Numbered from the stretch's first letter, positions 27,067 through 36,981 are shown. The stretch is 64,000 nt of DNA from Candidatus Fluviicola riflensis (GCA_002243285.1 CP022585.1:2096641-2160640), one strand, 5' to 3'. A program made the numbers and translations. Notes: generated by a model not told the origin, from the letters alone.

Positions 27067-28758
27067 ATGAGAAAATACATCGCAGCAGATTTTGCCTGCA
27101 ATAATTGGAGTGAAGTTGAAGCTTACTTAATCGAACTAAGCAAGCGTGAATGGTCGGTAAAAGCTGATTTCATCAAGTGGCTAAGAGACAAAAGCGAGCT
27201 GGAAGCCGTGTTGGAAGAAAACATGGCGTGGCGTTATATCCGCATGACGATTGATACGACCGATACCGCCAAAACGGAAGCGTACCAGTTTTTTGTGACC
27301 GAAATTCAGCCCAACCTTGCTCCTTACGAAGATCGGTTGAATCAAAAAATGATGGCTGCGTCGTGGATCGATGAACTTTCTCAGGACGAAGCGTATGCTA
27401 TTTATTTCCGGTCAACCCGCACAGCGCTGGATTTATTCCGTGAAGAAAACATTCCGCTGGAAACAGAGATTAACACACTGAGTCAGGAATACGGAGCTAT
27501 TTCAGGACAGCAAACCATTGAATACGATGGAAAAACGCTGACCATGCCACAAGCTGCTATTTTCCTAAAAAATCCCGATGAAGCGATACGGAAAGAAGTA
27601 TTTGAACTGATTGCCAATCGCAGACAGCAAGATCGCGAAAAACTGGATGAACTATTTACCAAACTGGTGAAATTACGGCATCAGACAGCTGTAAATGCCG
27701 GTTGTACCGATTATCGCGATTTCAAGTTCAAGGCGTTGGGACGTTTTGATTATTCCATCCAGGATTGTCTTGATTTTCATGGTTCCATTGCTGAACTGAT
27801 CGTTCCGATGATTCGCAAGATGCAGCAGGAACAAGCGCGATTGCTGGGCAAAGACTTATTGAAACCATGGGATACAGAAGTGGATCCGACCGGAAAAGCA
27901 CCGCTCAAACCGTTTGAATCAGGAAAAGAATTGCTCGCTGGTTCCATAGAAATCTTTGGAAAACTGGATCCTTATTTCCGTGATTGCCTCACAACCATGG
28001 ACAAGGAAGGTTACATGGACCTTGATTCCAAGCACGGAAAAGCGCCGGGCGGTTACAATTACCCGTTGTATGAAAGCGGGATCCCGTTTATTTTCATGAA
28101 TGCTGCCGGAGCGCAGCGCGACGTGGTTACCATGGTTCACGAAGGCGGACACGCTGTGCATTCGTTTTTGAGCCGTGAACTGGAATTAACCGGATTTAAG
28201 TCTTTACCTTCCGAAGTGGCCGAATTGGCTTCTATGTCGATGGAATTGATTACGATGGACCACTGGAACCACTTTTACAGCAACGAAAATGATCTGAAAC
28301 GTGCTAAAAAAGAACAATTGGAATCGGTATTAAAAGTATTGCCGTGGATTGCTACGATTGACGCTTTCCAGCATTGGATTTATACACATCCTGAACATAC
28401 AACTGCAGAACGAACGGCTTACTGGCTTGAATTGGGCAAGCGTTTCGGAACGGGAATGTTGGATTACAGCGGTTACGAAGAAGTAAAAGAATCGAGCTGG
28501 CACCGTCAGTTACATTTGTTTGAAGTTCCGTTTTACTACATCGAATATGGTATTGCTCAGCTGGGCGCATTGGGCGTTTGGAAAAATTTTAAGTCAAATC
28601 CGAAGGAAGCATTGGCCAATTATAAAGCAGCGTTGAAACTCGGTTATACCAAGTCAATCCCAGCGATTTACCAAACGGCAGGTTTGAAGTTCGATTTCTC
28701 CAAAGAGAATGTAAAAGAACTTACAGAATTGGTTGATAGTGAACTGAAAGGCTTGTAA
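27067..28758 (+). CDS. M3 family oligoendopeptidase (PepF-like)
   Basis: From MRKYIAADFACNNWSEVEAY the protein has 563 residues, the family's usual length. The zinc motif VHEGGHAVHSFL gives H358 and H362 with E359, and the third ligand is supplied further on in the LPSEVAELASMSMEL region. The rest is the long helical M3 fold. It has no signal peptide, so it is cytoplasmic and probably trims oligopeptides. It starts 14 bases after the preceding terminator and has no clear promoter box of its own, so some read-through may feed it. Confidence 0.93.
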   Translation: MRKYIAADFACNNWSEVEAYLIELSKREWSVKADFIKWLRDKSELEAVLEENMAWRYIRMTIDTTDTAKTEAYQFFVTEIQPNLAPYEDRLNQKMMAASWIDELSQDEAYAIYFRSTRTALDLFREENIPLETEINTLSQEYGAISGQQTIEYDGKTLTMPQAAIFLKNPDEAIRKEVFELIANRRQQDREKLDELFTKLVKLRHQTAVNAGCTDYRDFKFKALGRFDYSIQDCLDFHGSIAELIVPMIRKMQQEQARLLGKDLLKPWDTEVDPTGKAPLKPFESGKELLAGSIEIFGKLDPYFRDCLTTMDKEGYMDLDSKHGKAPGGYNYPLYESGIPFIFMNAAGAQRDVVTMVHEGGHAVHSFLSRELELTGFKSLPSEVAELASMSMELITMDHWNHFYSNENDLKRAKKEQLESVLKVLPWIATIDAFQHWIYTHPEHTTAERTAYWLELGKRFGTGMLDYSGYEEVKESSWHRQLHLFEVPFYYIEYGIAQLGALGVWKNFKSNPKEALANYKAALKLGYTKSIPAIYQTAGLKFDFSKENVKELTELVDSELKGL

Positions 28759-28814
28759 GTTGTATGGTTGAATAATGGCAATGTTTTTGAATGTCATTAT
28801 TAAATTTACATGCG

Positions 28815-29492
28815 ATGAAACGTTTTTTGGTTTTTCTGATGATCTGCAGTTCTGGTTCTTCTTTTGCCCAGAAAGATGATAGCGGATGGGACATGGATAT
28901 GCTTGCGTACCAGTTTCGATATTCAACCGGTGGTAAACTATATTCGTTTATCGTCTCCGGCTTTTCCGATATGGAAGCATTGAGCAACAAAGACGTATAT
29001 ATGAGCTTTGTCGGCGGTCAAAAGTCTCCGGATTTAGCAGCAGCATTCGGTGTAAGTACTTATCGTTCAGATTCAACTTATGTGCCATATTATTGTGTAT
29101 ATGAATACGATACACTTGGTACAGCGTTACCTGTTTATCACTTGTATAAAAAAGATGGCGCCTGGTTGTATACCATTCGTGAGCATCGAATCAAAACCGA
29201 AGAAGAAGAAAAAGGCGTTGCTAATTTGCTAAAAATGTACACAACCGGCGCAGCAACAGAAGAACCTGTTCTCTATTCCATTGACCGCGGAACGGGTGAT
29301 AATTATTACATGCTCGACATCCGTTCGGACGTGCTGCCTCAGTATGAATCAGCTTTGAAACGGGAATATGACGAGTTTGCATTGCGGATTGTTACAGATC
29401 ACAATTTCCAGGAAGCTGAGGAATATCTGTTATTGGGCAATTCCACTGAACTGCGAGAGTTGCATTTGATGTCGCCCCTGTTTTTGAAGTGA
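28815..29492 (+). CDS. Secreted protein of unknown function
   Basis: From MKRFLVFLMICSSGSSFAQ the protein has 225 residues with a signal peptide ending FAQ; eight extra upstream codons are rejected. The mature part is mixed alpha/beta with DMEALSNKDVYMSFVGGQKS and a C-terminal helical region rich in charged residues. No family or motif is recognised. It is co-oriented with the peptidase gene upstream (57-base gap) and the VWA gene downstream. Confidence 0.6.
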   Translation: MKRFLVFLMICSSGSSFAQKDDSGWDMDMLAYQFRYSTGGKLYSFIVSGFSDMEALSNKDVYMSFVGGQKSPDLAAAFGVSTYRSDSTYVPYYCVYEYDTLGTALPVYHLYKKDGAWLYTIREHRIKTEEEEKGVANLLKMYTTGAATEEPVLYSIDRGTGDNYYMLDIRSDVLPQYESALKREYDEFALRIVTDHNFQEAEEYLLLGNSTELRELHLMSPLFLK

Positions 29493-29608
29493 AATTCCCC
29501 TGATTTTATGTGGGGAAATGTTGTCATCCGCGTCGGGTGGCAACAAAAAACCGGTGGTATTTTATGGAAATCCGTCCCCCCTTGCATCTCCATTAAAATT
29601 CAACTACC

Positions 29609-31423
29609 ATGAACAAAATCCTCTTCTTCATTTTATTGTTGGCTTCTGGTCTTTCCTTTGGCCAAACCGGATCAATCAAAGGCACTTGTGTGGAACCCTA
29701 CACTGGAGAACCTGTGATCTTTATCAATGTCGCACTCCTCGATCCGCAAAAAGTTGTCGTTCAGGGTACTCAAACGGATATTAACGGAAATTTTTCTTTT
29801 TCAGTCGTAAATCCGGGTGGTTACTATATTAAAGTTACAGCTGTCGGATACGAGGAAGCCATTTATCCGGTAGATGTAAAACCGGACCAGGTTACGTTCA
29901 TCGAAGTAAAACTTTATGAAGAATTGCTGCAAATAGAAGAAATAATAGTGTTGAGTTCAGCGCCAAGCGTGGGTGGACATAAGCAATCTAAGATAAAACA
30001 ACACAACACCGAATCCTACGATGAATTCGATGAAAACCCATTCAAAGCCGTTACAAAAGCGCCACTTTCCACTTTCAGTATCGACGTAGACAAAGCATCT
30101 TACAGCAATGTTAGGCGATTTATCAATGATGGCGTGCTCCCCCCGAAAGACGCTGTACGCATCGAAGAAATGATCAATTATTTTCAGTACGATTATGCTG
30201 AACCGCAGGATGATAAACCTGTTGCGTTTCATACTGCTTACACAACTTGCCCCTGGAATGAAGGCCATCAGCTATTTACAATCGGTATGCAGGGCAAAAA
30301 TATCGATGTGAAAAACGCACCTGCAAACAACCTTGTATTCCTGATCGATGTGTCGGGTTCCATGCAAACTTCCGATAAACTGGATTTATTGAAATCAGGG
30401 CTTTACCTGCTGGTCGACCAGTTGCGTGAACAGGATCGCGTTTCAATTGTTGTCTATGCCGGTTCATCAGGTTTGGTGCTTCCTTCCACAAGCGGAGCGA
30501 ATAAAACGGCAATCAAAGATGCGATTGAACGATTAACCGCAGGCGGTTCTACTGCTGGAGCTGAAGGAATTGAATTAGCCTATGAAACCGCGAAAAAACA
30601 GTTTATTCAAGGTGGAAATAACCGTGTTTTGTTAGCAACCGATGGTGATTTTAACGTTGGAATCAGTGATGACGGTCAATTGATCCGGCTCATTGAAGAA
30701 AAACGGAAGGACGACATCTTTCTCACCGTTTTAGGTTTCGGAATGGGAAATCTGAAAGACAGTAAAATGGAAAAACTTGCCGACCACGGAAACGGCAACT
30801 ACGCTTACATCGACGATATCATGGAAGCCAAAAAGGTACTTGTGGAAGAAATGGGTGGAACATTGGTGACATTAGCGAAAGATGTAAAGTTACAGTTGGA
30901 ATTTAATCCGGAATACGTAAAAGCCTATCGTTTAATTGGATATGAAAACAGAATGTTAAACGACGAAGACTTCAACAACGACGAAAAAGATGCTGGAGAT
31001 TTAGGTGCCGGACAAACAGTTACGGCGATTTATGAAATCATTCCAGCCAGTTCAACAGAAGTACTTCCTTCGGTTGATTCATTAAAATACCAGCAAATCA
31101 AACCACGGAAAGTGACCGGTAAAGTCAACAACGAGCTGCTAACCATCAAGTTGCGCTATAAATCACCAACAGGACTAAAATCCAGCCTCATGCAGCTTCC
31201 GGTTCCTGCCACAGTAATTCCGTATGAACAAGCTTCCGATAACTCTCGATTTGCCATGGCAGTAGCCGCTTACGGAATGATACTCCGCGATTCGGAGCAC
31301 AAAGGAACTGCTTCATTCGACATGGTGCTGAAACTTGCCAAAACGGCTATCGGTAATGATCCGAATGCCTACCGCGCCGGTTTTCTGGAATTAGTTACCA
31401 CATCTTCAGCGCTTAATCAGTAA
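29609..31423 (+). CDS. Secreted VWA-domain protein with carboxypeptidase-regulatory-like N-domain (YfbK-like)
   Basis: The protein has 604 residues. A signal peptide (to SFGQ) is followed by a carboxypeptidase-regulatory-like beta domain (about 20-95, INGNFSFSVVNPGGYYIKVT), a YfbK N-terminal region (FSIDVDKASYSNVRRFINDG), a von Willebrand A domain with the MIDAS motif DVSGSM (D247), and a DUF3520-like C-terminal region. The metal-binding Asp and Ser pattern is complete. It is probably a periplasmic or surface-anchored protein mediating protein contacts; the function is unknown in this phylum. A terminator follows. Confidence 0.88.
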   Translation: MNKILFFILLLASGLSFGQTGSIKGTCVEPYTGEPVIFINVALLDPQKVVVQGTQTDINGNFSFSVVNPGGYYIKVTAVGYEEAIYPVDVKPDQVTFIEVKLYEELLQIEEIIVLSSAPSVGGHKQSKIKQHNTESYDEFDENPFKAVTKAPLSTFSIDVDKASYSNVRRFINDGVLPPKDAVRIEEMINYFQYDYAEPQDDKPVAFHTAYTTCPWNEGHQLFTIGMQGKNIDVKNAPANNLVFLIDVSGSMQTSDKLDLLKSGLYLLVDQLREQDRVSIVVYAGSSGLVLPSTSGANKTAIKDAIERLTAGGSTAGAEGIELAYETAKKQFIQGGNNRVLLATDGDFNVGISDDGQLIRLIEEKRKDDIFLTVLGFGMGNLKDSKMEKLADHGNGNYAYIDDIMEAKKVLVEEMGGTLVTLAKDVKLQLEFNPEYVKAYRLIGYENRMLNDEDFNNDEKDAGDLGAGQTVTAIYEIIPASSTEVLPSVDSLKYQQIKPRKVTGKVNNELLTIKLRYKSPTGLKSSLMQLPVPATVIPYEQASDNSRFAMAVAAYGMILRDSEHKGTASFDMVLKLAKTAIGNDPNAYRAGFLELVTTSSALNQ

Positions 31424-31462
31424 TATTGGCTGTTTCTTCCTTCCTCATAATTTAAGCACAGC

Positions 31463-31492
31463 AGCCTCCTGGTAATCGGGAGGCTTTTTTTT
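31463..31492 (+). terminator. Terminator of the VWA gene
   Basis: AGCCTCC (31463-31469) pairs with GGAGGCT (31479-31485), followed by eight T bases. Confidence 0.85.
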
Positions 31493-31723
31493 CTCCAACA
31501 GATGCGCAGATAAGGCTCTCAGCCTCAGGCTGACTCGCCACACTTATTCGATAAATTGATTGAATAAAACATAAATGCGCTGCTGTTAGGAGCGCAAAAA
31601 TCTGTGCATCTATGGTAAAAGCTACGTCCAACACTTCCAGTTATAATTTGCGGCTCACTCATTTTGTGGATAAATCCCTGAAACTTTGCCTCATCAGATA
31701 GCTTACTAAACCGATTCTACCCG
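31493..31723. other. Intergenic repeat-bearing region
   Basis: This stretch before the transaldolase promoter carries no ORF. It contains an imperfect inverted repeat, AGATGCGCAGAT (31500-31511) against ATCTGTGCATCT (31600-31611; 11 of 12 bases pair), and within it the palindrome TCAGCCTCAGGCTGA (31519-31533), whose core recurs at 49309. Confidence 0.55.
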
Positions 31724-31731
31724 TACTTTTG
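31724..31731 (+). promoter_or_regulatory. -7 box TACTTTTG of the transaldolase gene
   Basis: It matches TAnnTTTG, 17 bases before the ATG. A TTA lies 18 bases upstream as a weak -33 element. Confidence 0.55.
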
Positions 31732-31748
31732 CCAAAACTTTTTGCATT

Positions 31749-32405
31749 ATGAAATTTTTCATCGATACAGCAAACCTCAAAGATATTCGCGAAGCCAACG
31801 ATTTGGGTATCCTGGATGGCGTAACCACCAATCCGTCGTTAATGGCCAAAGAAGGCATCACGGGCCAAAACAACATTTTAAAGCACTATGTCGAGATCTG
31901 CAACATTGTAGACGGACCTGTAAGTGCCGAAGTTATAGCAACCGATTTCCAGGGTATGGTGCGCGAAGGTGAAGCATTGGCCGAATTGCACCGTAACATT
32001 GTCGTAAAAATCCCGATGATTCCTGAAGGTATCAAAGCCATCAAGTACTTTTCATCGAAAGGAATCAAAACCAATTGTACGCTTATTTTCAGCGCCGGAC
32101 AAGCGTTATTAGCTGCAAAAGCGGGAGCCACGTTCATTTCTCCGTTTGTGGGACGTTTGGATGATATTTCAACCAACGGAATGGACCTGATCGCGCAAAT
32201 TCGTTTGATCTTTGATAACTACGGCTTCGAAACCGAAATTTTGGCAGCTTCTGTTCGTCACCCGATGCACATCATTCAATGCGCTGAAATCGGAGCAGAT
32301 GTCATGACCGGGCCATTGAGCGCGATTCTTGCGTTGGCTAAGCACCCGTTGACTGATAATGGTTTGGCGCAGTTCTTAGCTGACCACGCGAAAGGAAATA
32401 AATAA
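31749..32405 (+). CDS. tal: Transaldolase (fructose-6-phosphate aldolase-like, TalC subfamily)
   Basis: The protein has 218 residues, the short transaldolase/FSA type. [20 protein letters not shown] and [14 protein letters not shown] start the TIM barrel, NIVVKIPMI carries the Schiff-base Lys, and [20 protein letters not shown] and [14 protein letters not shown] follow. It transfers dihydroxyacetone units in the pentose phosphate pathway in the cytoplasm. Substrate preference between transaldolase and F6P aldolase cannot be told from sequence. It is monocistronic. Confidence 0.93.
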   Translation: MKFFIDTANLKDIREANDLGILDGVTTNPSLMAKEGITGQNNILKHYVEICNIVDGPVSAEVIATDFQGMVREGEALAELHRNIVVKIPMIPEGIKAIKYFSSKGIKTNCTLIFSAGQALLAAKAGATFISPFVGRLDDISTNGMDLIAQIRLIFDNYGFETEILAASVRHPMHIIQCAEIGADVMTGPLSAILALAKHPLTDNGLAQFLADHAKGNK

Positions 32406-32430
32406 ACTTTTCCAACGATAGTAATATTGA

Positions 32431-32459
32431 GCATCCACCTAATGGCGGATGCTTTTTTA
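32431..32459 (+). terminator. Terminator of the transaldolase gene
   Basis: GCATCC (32431-32436) pairs with GGATGC (32447-32452), then a run of T. Confidence 0.85.
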
Positions 32460-32461
32460 TT

Positions 32462-32584
32462 TCCCACGAATGCAAGAATTTTTTGCGTGCCTAACGGACA
32501 CGCTACAATTATAACAGACGTTAATACATTATCGTCAAACAAAGCGAGTCCGTTAGGCGAGCCATAATTCGTGCATTCGTGGGA
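32462..32584. repeat. Large imperfect inverted repeat with CCCACGAATGC ends
   Basis: TCCCACGAATGCAAGAATT (32462-32480) pairs at 18 of 19 positions with AATTCGTGCATTCGTGGGA (32566-32584). Inside, GCGTGCCTAACGGACACGCT pairs with AGCGAGTCCGTTAGGCGAGC at most positions. It fills most of the 400-base gap between two genes and no ORF is seen within it. Confidence 0.75.
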
Positions 32585-32785
32585 GATCTTTTATCATTTC
32601 TCATTCGCACAGCGGATGGGAAACATCTGTATTTCAAGAGCAATATCTGTGTATCTGCAGGAAATGACTTTTTGGCTTTAGTCGTTTTGTCGACTTAAAC
32701 TGTCAGTTTATCTGATTAAACGGTGCTTTAAGCTATGTGACCTGTTCTTATATCAAAATGAACAAGCGCTTCTTGTCAAAACTGC

Positions 32786-32793
32786 TACTTTTG
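32786..32793 (+). promoter_or_regulatory. -7 box TACTTTTG of the DUF6702-peptidase operon
   Basis: It matches TAnnTTTG, 19 bases before the ATG at 32813. No -33 TTG is found at 19 bases. Confidence 0.5.
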
Positions 32794-32812
32794 CTGAAAT
32801 ATAGTGCCTTAA

Positions 32813-33319
32813 ATGAAACATTCAATTGTTGTAGCGATTTTCTTGTTTTCTGCGTTTTACGCAGGTGCTCACGAGTATTTTTTCGCGTTTGCGGAAGTCG
32901 CTTACAATACTGATAAAGGCGTATTTGAAATCACCATTGAAGCTTCTGCTCATGACACCGAAGACGTATTAAACGAATCGGGAATCGCCATCAAAGAACT
33001 GGAAGATCATTACACCGATTCAGCAATGCTCGGCAAAATTGAAGGATTTATTAATGAAGGATTCACGCTTACAACTTCGGGAATCACAGGTAAATTAAAA
33101 CTCGAAGGTATGGAAGTACTCCCCAATGGCCTGGTGTTTTTCTACCTTTCGTCCGCTCCTATTGTGCTGGGCGAATCGGTTGATGTACAGTTTGGCTTGC
33201 TGATGAACGTACTTCCCAAACAACAAAATAAAATTACGCTGGAAGTCCGGCATCAGAAATACTCCGCTGTTTTCGTGGAAAACAAACGAAAATCAACGAT
33301 CAAATTCGACGCAAAATGA
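32813..33319 (+). CDS. DUF6702 family secreted protein
   Basis: The protein has 168 residues. A signal peptide (MKHSIVVAIFLFSAFYAGA) is followed directly by HEYFFAFAEVAYN, the hallmark start of DUF6702, then ITIEASAHDTEDVLNESGIA and VFFYLSSAPIV. Its role is unknown. In Bacteroidota it is usually found directly before an M1-type peptidase, as here, where the stop overlaps the next start by four bases (ATGA). The two are translationally coupled, so it may be a partner or chaperone of the peptidase; that is inference. Confidence 0.85.
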   Translation: MKHSIVVAIFLFSAFYAGAHEYFFAFAEVAYNTDKGVFEITIEASAHDTEDVLNESGIAIKELEDHYTDSAMLGKIEGFINEGFTLTTSGITGKLKLEGMEVLPNGLVFFYLSSAPIVLGESVDVQFGLLMNVLPKQQNKITLEVRHQKYSAVFVENKRKSTIKFDAK

Positions 33320-35604
33320 AACAACTCCTTTTTCCGGCGCTTTTAATGGCTTGCAGTTCGGCTGCCCTTGCGCAAACAAAATTTGCTCAGTTGGATGCAG
33401 AACTTCCTACGCCGAACGAATACCGAAATGCGGCCGGTGGTCCGGGACACAGTTATTATCAGCAAAAAGCCGATTATAAAATGTCGATCACTCTCGATGA
33501 CGACAAACAAATTGTTCACGGTGAAGAAGTGATCACGTACACCAATAATTCTCCGGATGTACTGGAATACCTGTGGTTACAGCTCGATCAGAACATTTAC
33601 AAACCGGATGCGGAGTCTAATTTTATCGAAGTCGAGAAAATGGAAGATTTCAAATCGATCCGCGATGTGGAAAACAAGCTCTTCGTATTTGAAGGTGGCT
33701 ACAACATCGAATCGGTTTCTTCTGTGAACGGCGAAAAAATGAAATACGCGATCAATCATACCATGATGCGCATCGATCCTGCAAAACCGCTCGGACCAAA
33801 GCAAAGTATTTCGTTTAAAGTAAAATGGTGGTACAACATCAATGATCGTATGAAAGTTGGCGGCCGTTCAGGTTACGAGCACTTTGAAAAAGACGGAAAT
33901 TACCTGTATACAATCGCGCAGTTTTTCCCGCGTATGTGCGTTTACAGCGATGTTGAAGGCTGGCAAAACAAACAATATTTGGGCCGCGGTGAATTCGCGT
34001 TGCCTTTCGGGGATTATGAAGTATCGATTACCGTTCCCGGTGATCACATTGTTGGAGCAACGGGCGAATTGCAAAATGGCGCTTCGGTAATGACTGCCGA
34101 GCAGCGCGAACGCATGAAAAAAGCATTGACTTCCGACACACCGGTATTGATCGTAACACAGGCCGAAGCTGAAGAAAACGAAAAAGACCGCGAAAAATCG
34201 TTGAAAACCTGGACGTTTAAAGCCAAAAATGTACGTGATTTTGCCTTTGCGACTTCGCGTAAATTTATGTGGGATGCCCAAAACCAGAAAGTGGGCGACA
34301 AAAACGTATTGTGTATGTCGTTTTACCCCAAAGAAGGAAATCCGTTGTGGGAACGCTACTCAACCAAACTGGTGGCGCACACGATCAAAACATACTCCAA
34401 ATACACGGTCGATTATCCGTATCCGGTAGCGATTTCGGTTCACACCGACAAAATTGGGATGGAATATCCGATGATTTGTTTCAACGGTGGCCGTCCGCAA
34501 GCTGATGGAACATATTCCGAAGACACGAAATACGGTATGTGGGGCGTGATTATCCACGAAGTGGGACACAATTTCTTCCCGATGATCATCAATTCCGACG
34601 AGCGCCAGTGGACCTGGATGGACGAAGGATTGAACACGTTTGTACAATATCTTACCGAACAGGAATGGGAACGCGGTTATCCTTCGCGTCGCGGGCCGGC
34701 TTACATGATTACCGATTATATGCGTGGCGATAAGCGTTTCATAACACCCATCATGACTAATTCTGAATCGATTTACCAATTCGGGAACAATGCTTACGGA
34801 AAACCTGCTACAGCGTTGAATATCCTGCGCGAAACCGTTATGGGCCGTGAATTGTTCGATTATTCCTTCAAAATGTATTGCGAACGCTGGAAATTCAAAC
34901 ATCCGACTCCGGCGGATTTGTTCCGTACCATGGAAGATGCTTCCGGCGTGGACCTGGATTGGTTTTGGCGAGGCTGGTTCTACTCTACCGATTACGTGGA
35001 TGTCTCGTTGGATTATGTGAAGTATTTTCAGCTGAACACAAACAATCCTGAAACAGAGAAAGGCCTTCAACAGCAACAGGACGCTGCAAAACCGGAATTT
35101 ATCGGCGATACGCGCAATAAAGAATCGATCAAAGAAACAGTAAACGAGCGCGATCCGAACATCGATGATTTTTATGGAAAACGCGATATCTACGCTGTTG
35201 ACAAGCTCGACAAAAAAGAATACGAAGATTTCCATGCTAAGCTGACGCCTGAGCAGAAAAAATTACTTGAAAGCAAAAAACATTTCTACGAACTTTCCTT
35301 TACAGATAAGGGCGGATTGGTGACACCATTGATTATCCAGGCAACATTCGATGATGGAACAACCGAAGTAATTCGCATCCCGGCGGAAATCTGGAAAATG
35401 GACCAAACTACGGTGACTAAAGTGTTTATCTTCGACAAAGAAGTGAAATCATTTCAATTGGATCCATTCCTCGAATCAGCCGATTGTGATGTGAACAACA
35501 ACTCATATCCTCCGACGCAACAACCAACACGTTATCAGTTGTTCGAGCAGAAAAAAGTGACTGAAAACCCAATGCAGCGGCAGAAACGGTTGGAAGGACA
35601 GTAA
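33316..35604 (+). CDS. M1 family metallopeptidase (aminopeptidase)
   Basis: The protein has 762 residues with a signal peptide ending ALAQ. The catalytic zinc site is complete: HEVGHNFFP (H414, E415, H418) and, 18 residues on, DEGLN with E437. The exopeptidase motif is GMEYPM rather than the usual GAMEN, as in the secreted Bacteroidota branch of the family. A C-terminal region (about 580-762) is charged and extended. It is a periplasmic or extracellular aminopeptidase. It is coupled to the DUF6702 gene. Confidence 0.93.
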   Translation: MKQLLFPALLMACSSAALAQTKFAQLDAELPTPNEYRNAAGGPGHSYYQQKADYKMSITLDDDKQIVHGEEVITYTNNSPDVLEYLWLQLDQNIYKPDAESNFIEVEKMEDFKSIRDVENKLFVFEGGYNIESVSSVNGEKMKYAINHTMMRIDPAKPLGPKQSISFKVKWWYNINDRMKVGGRSGYEHFEKDGNYLYTIAQFFPRMCVYSDVEGWQNKQYLGRGEFALPFGDYEVSITVPGDHIVGATGELQNGASVMTAEQRERMKKALTSDTPVLIVTQAEAEENEKDREKSLKTWTFKAKNVRDFAFATSRKFMWDAQNQKVGDKNVLCMSFYPKEGNPLWERYSTKLVAHTIKTYSKYTVDYPYPVAISVHTDKIGMEYPMICFNGGRPQADGTYSEDTKYGMWGVIIHEVGHNFFPMIINSDERQWTWMDEGLNTFVQYLTEQEWERGYPSRRGPAYMITDYMRGDKRFITPIMTNSESIYQFGNNAYGKPATALNILRETVMGRELFDYSFKMYCERWKFKHPTPADLFRTMEDASGVDLDWFWRGWFYSTDYVDVSLDYVKYFQLNTNNPETEKGLQQQQDAAKPEFIGDTRNKESIKETVNERDPNIDDFYGKRDIYAVDKLDKKEYEDFHAKLTPEQKKLLESKKHFYELSFTDKGGLVTPLIIQATFDDGTTEVIRIPAEIWKMDQTTVTKVFIFDKEVKSFQLDPFLESADCDVNNNSYPPTQQPTRYQLFEQKKVTENPMQRQKRLEGQ

Positions 35605-35646
35605 GAAAAAGTAAGGGTGGCTCGCGAGTCGCCCTTACTTTTTCTT
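35603..35646. terminator. Bidirectional terminator with CTCGCGAG core
   Basis: AAGAAAAAGTAAGGG (35603-35617) pairs perfectly with CCCTTACTTTTTCTT (35632-35646); the tip is GGCTCGCGAGTCGCC. A/T-runs flank both sides and serve two convergent genes. The tip is nearly the same as in the hairpin at 14667, though the stems are unrelated. Confidence 0.9.
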
Positions 35647-35647
35647 A

Positions 35648-36835
35648 TCAATTCCTATTCAGTTCAATAAGCGTGATCTCCGGATAAATCCCCACTCTTC
35701 CCGGGAAACCGATATAACCAAATCCCCGGTTGACGTAAAGGTATTGTTGTCCAACCTTGTACAATCCTGCCCATTTTTTGTAGCGAAACTGCACCGGACT
35801 GAATTTAATCCCGAATCGTTCGATCCCGAATTGCATCCCGTGTGTATGTCCTGATAACGTCAGGTCGATGCCCGTTCCTATTACTTGCTCGTCGAAATGC
35901 GACGGATCATGTGAAAGCAAGAGTTTGAATGCGTTTTCCGGAATTGAATCCATGGCTTTTCCCAGGTTTCCGCTCTGACGAAAAGGAGCCTTTCCCCAGT
36001 TTTCGACCCCGATAAAATAAGCACCGTTTCCTTCTTCGCTGATTTGAACCTGTTCGTTGAGCAAAGGTGTGAACCCGATTGACCGGTGCATCTCAATGAT
36101 CGCTTTCAGATTTTCCTGTTTCTGAATATCGGCTTCCCATGGCACGTAATCGCCGTAATCGTGATTTCCGAGAATACTGAACTTGCCTTTCGTTGCCTCA
36201 ATCTGACGGAATAATGGTTCCCAACCATGCATTTCTGACGTAATATTGTTCACTAAATCACCTGTAAACAACACATAATCAGGTTTTAATGCATTAATCT
36301 GATCAATCGCTTTTTGCACCTTATGGGTTTGATTGAAAAAACTTCCTACATGGATATCGCTGATCTGCACGATACGTAAACCATTCAAATCTTCAGGTAA
36401 ATGCGCGAAATCCAGCTGAATCGTATGTGTTTTCCAGCGCCATCTTCCCTGGAAAATACCGTATAGAATAGCAATCAGAACCGCTCCCGAAATGCCCCAT
36501 CCTATTTGTTGAACAAATTCACTTCCGGTGATGAGAAACAGCAATCCGAATAGAAAATAAGCCAAAGCAGGAACCCCGGCCGCGATCATCAATCCGAATG
36601 CATAAAATGGTTTTCTGTAATCGGTTGTTTGTAACCTTCTGAAGTTGCGGAACATAACAATGAATCCGGTTAAAAACGCACCTAGTTGAACTGCTGCAAT
36701 GCTCATTCCAATTGGATTTCCGGTGGCAAACAGCTGGAATGAAAACAAGGCCTGCGCGCCAATAACGAATGTAAGTATGATTAAAAAGACTTTGCCCATG
36801 AGTGTATGTGTCGTAACGAATAAAAATTGTGGCAT
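35648..36835 (-). CDS. Membrane-bound metallophosphoesterase
   Basis: The protein has 395 residues from ATG 36835; an internal ATG at 36799 (MGKVFLII) is the alternative. About four N-terminal membrane spans (to about 140) precede a calcineurin-type phosphoesterase domain with the full metal set: QISDIHVGSF, FTGDLVNN, LGNHDYGDY, LLSHDPSHFD and LSGHTHGMQF. This is the YkuE-like family. The active site probably faces the periplasm or cytoplasm depending on topology, and the natural substrate is unknown. Confidence 0.88.
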   Translation of the reverse strand: MPQFLFVTTHTLMGKVFLIILTFVIGAQALFSFQLFATGNPIGMSIAAVQLGAFLTGFIVMFRNFRRLQTTDYRKPFYAFGLMIAAGVPALAYFLFGLLFLITGSEFVQQIGWGISGAVLIAILYGIFQGRWRWKTHTIQLDFAHLPEDLNGLRIVQISDIHVGSFFNQTHKVQKAIDQINALKPDYVLFTGDLVNNITSEMHGWEPLFRQIEATKGKFSILGNHDYGDYVPWEADIQKQENLKAIIEMHRSIGFTPLLNEQVQISEEGNGAYFIGVENWGKAPFRQSGNLGKAMDSIPENAFKLLLSHDPSHFDEQVIGTGIDLTLSGHTHGMQFGIERFGIKFSPVQFRYKKWAGLYKVGQQYLYVNRGFGYIGFPGRVGIYPEITLIELNRN

Positions 36836-36981
36836 AAAAGTAACCTTCCTGCTGATTGCCGGTTATTTTAACTGCCAATGTTCGTTAAAAACACGTTTTC
36901 ATTCAATCAACAGGATACTGTGTAAAACTTGTAAGTTCAAAAAACAAGCATTATGGTTATATTGGTACAAACTTTTCACTT

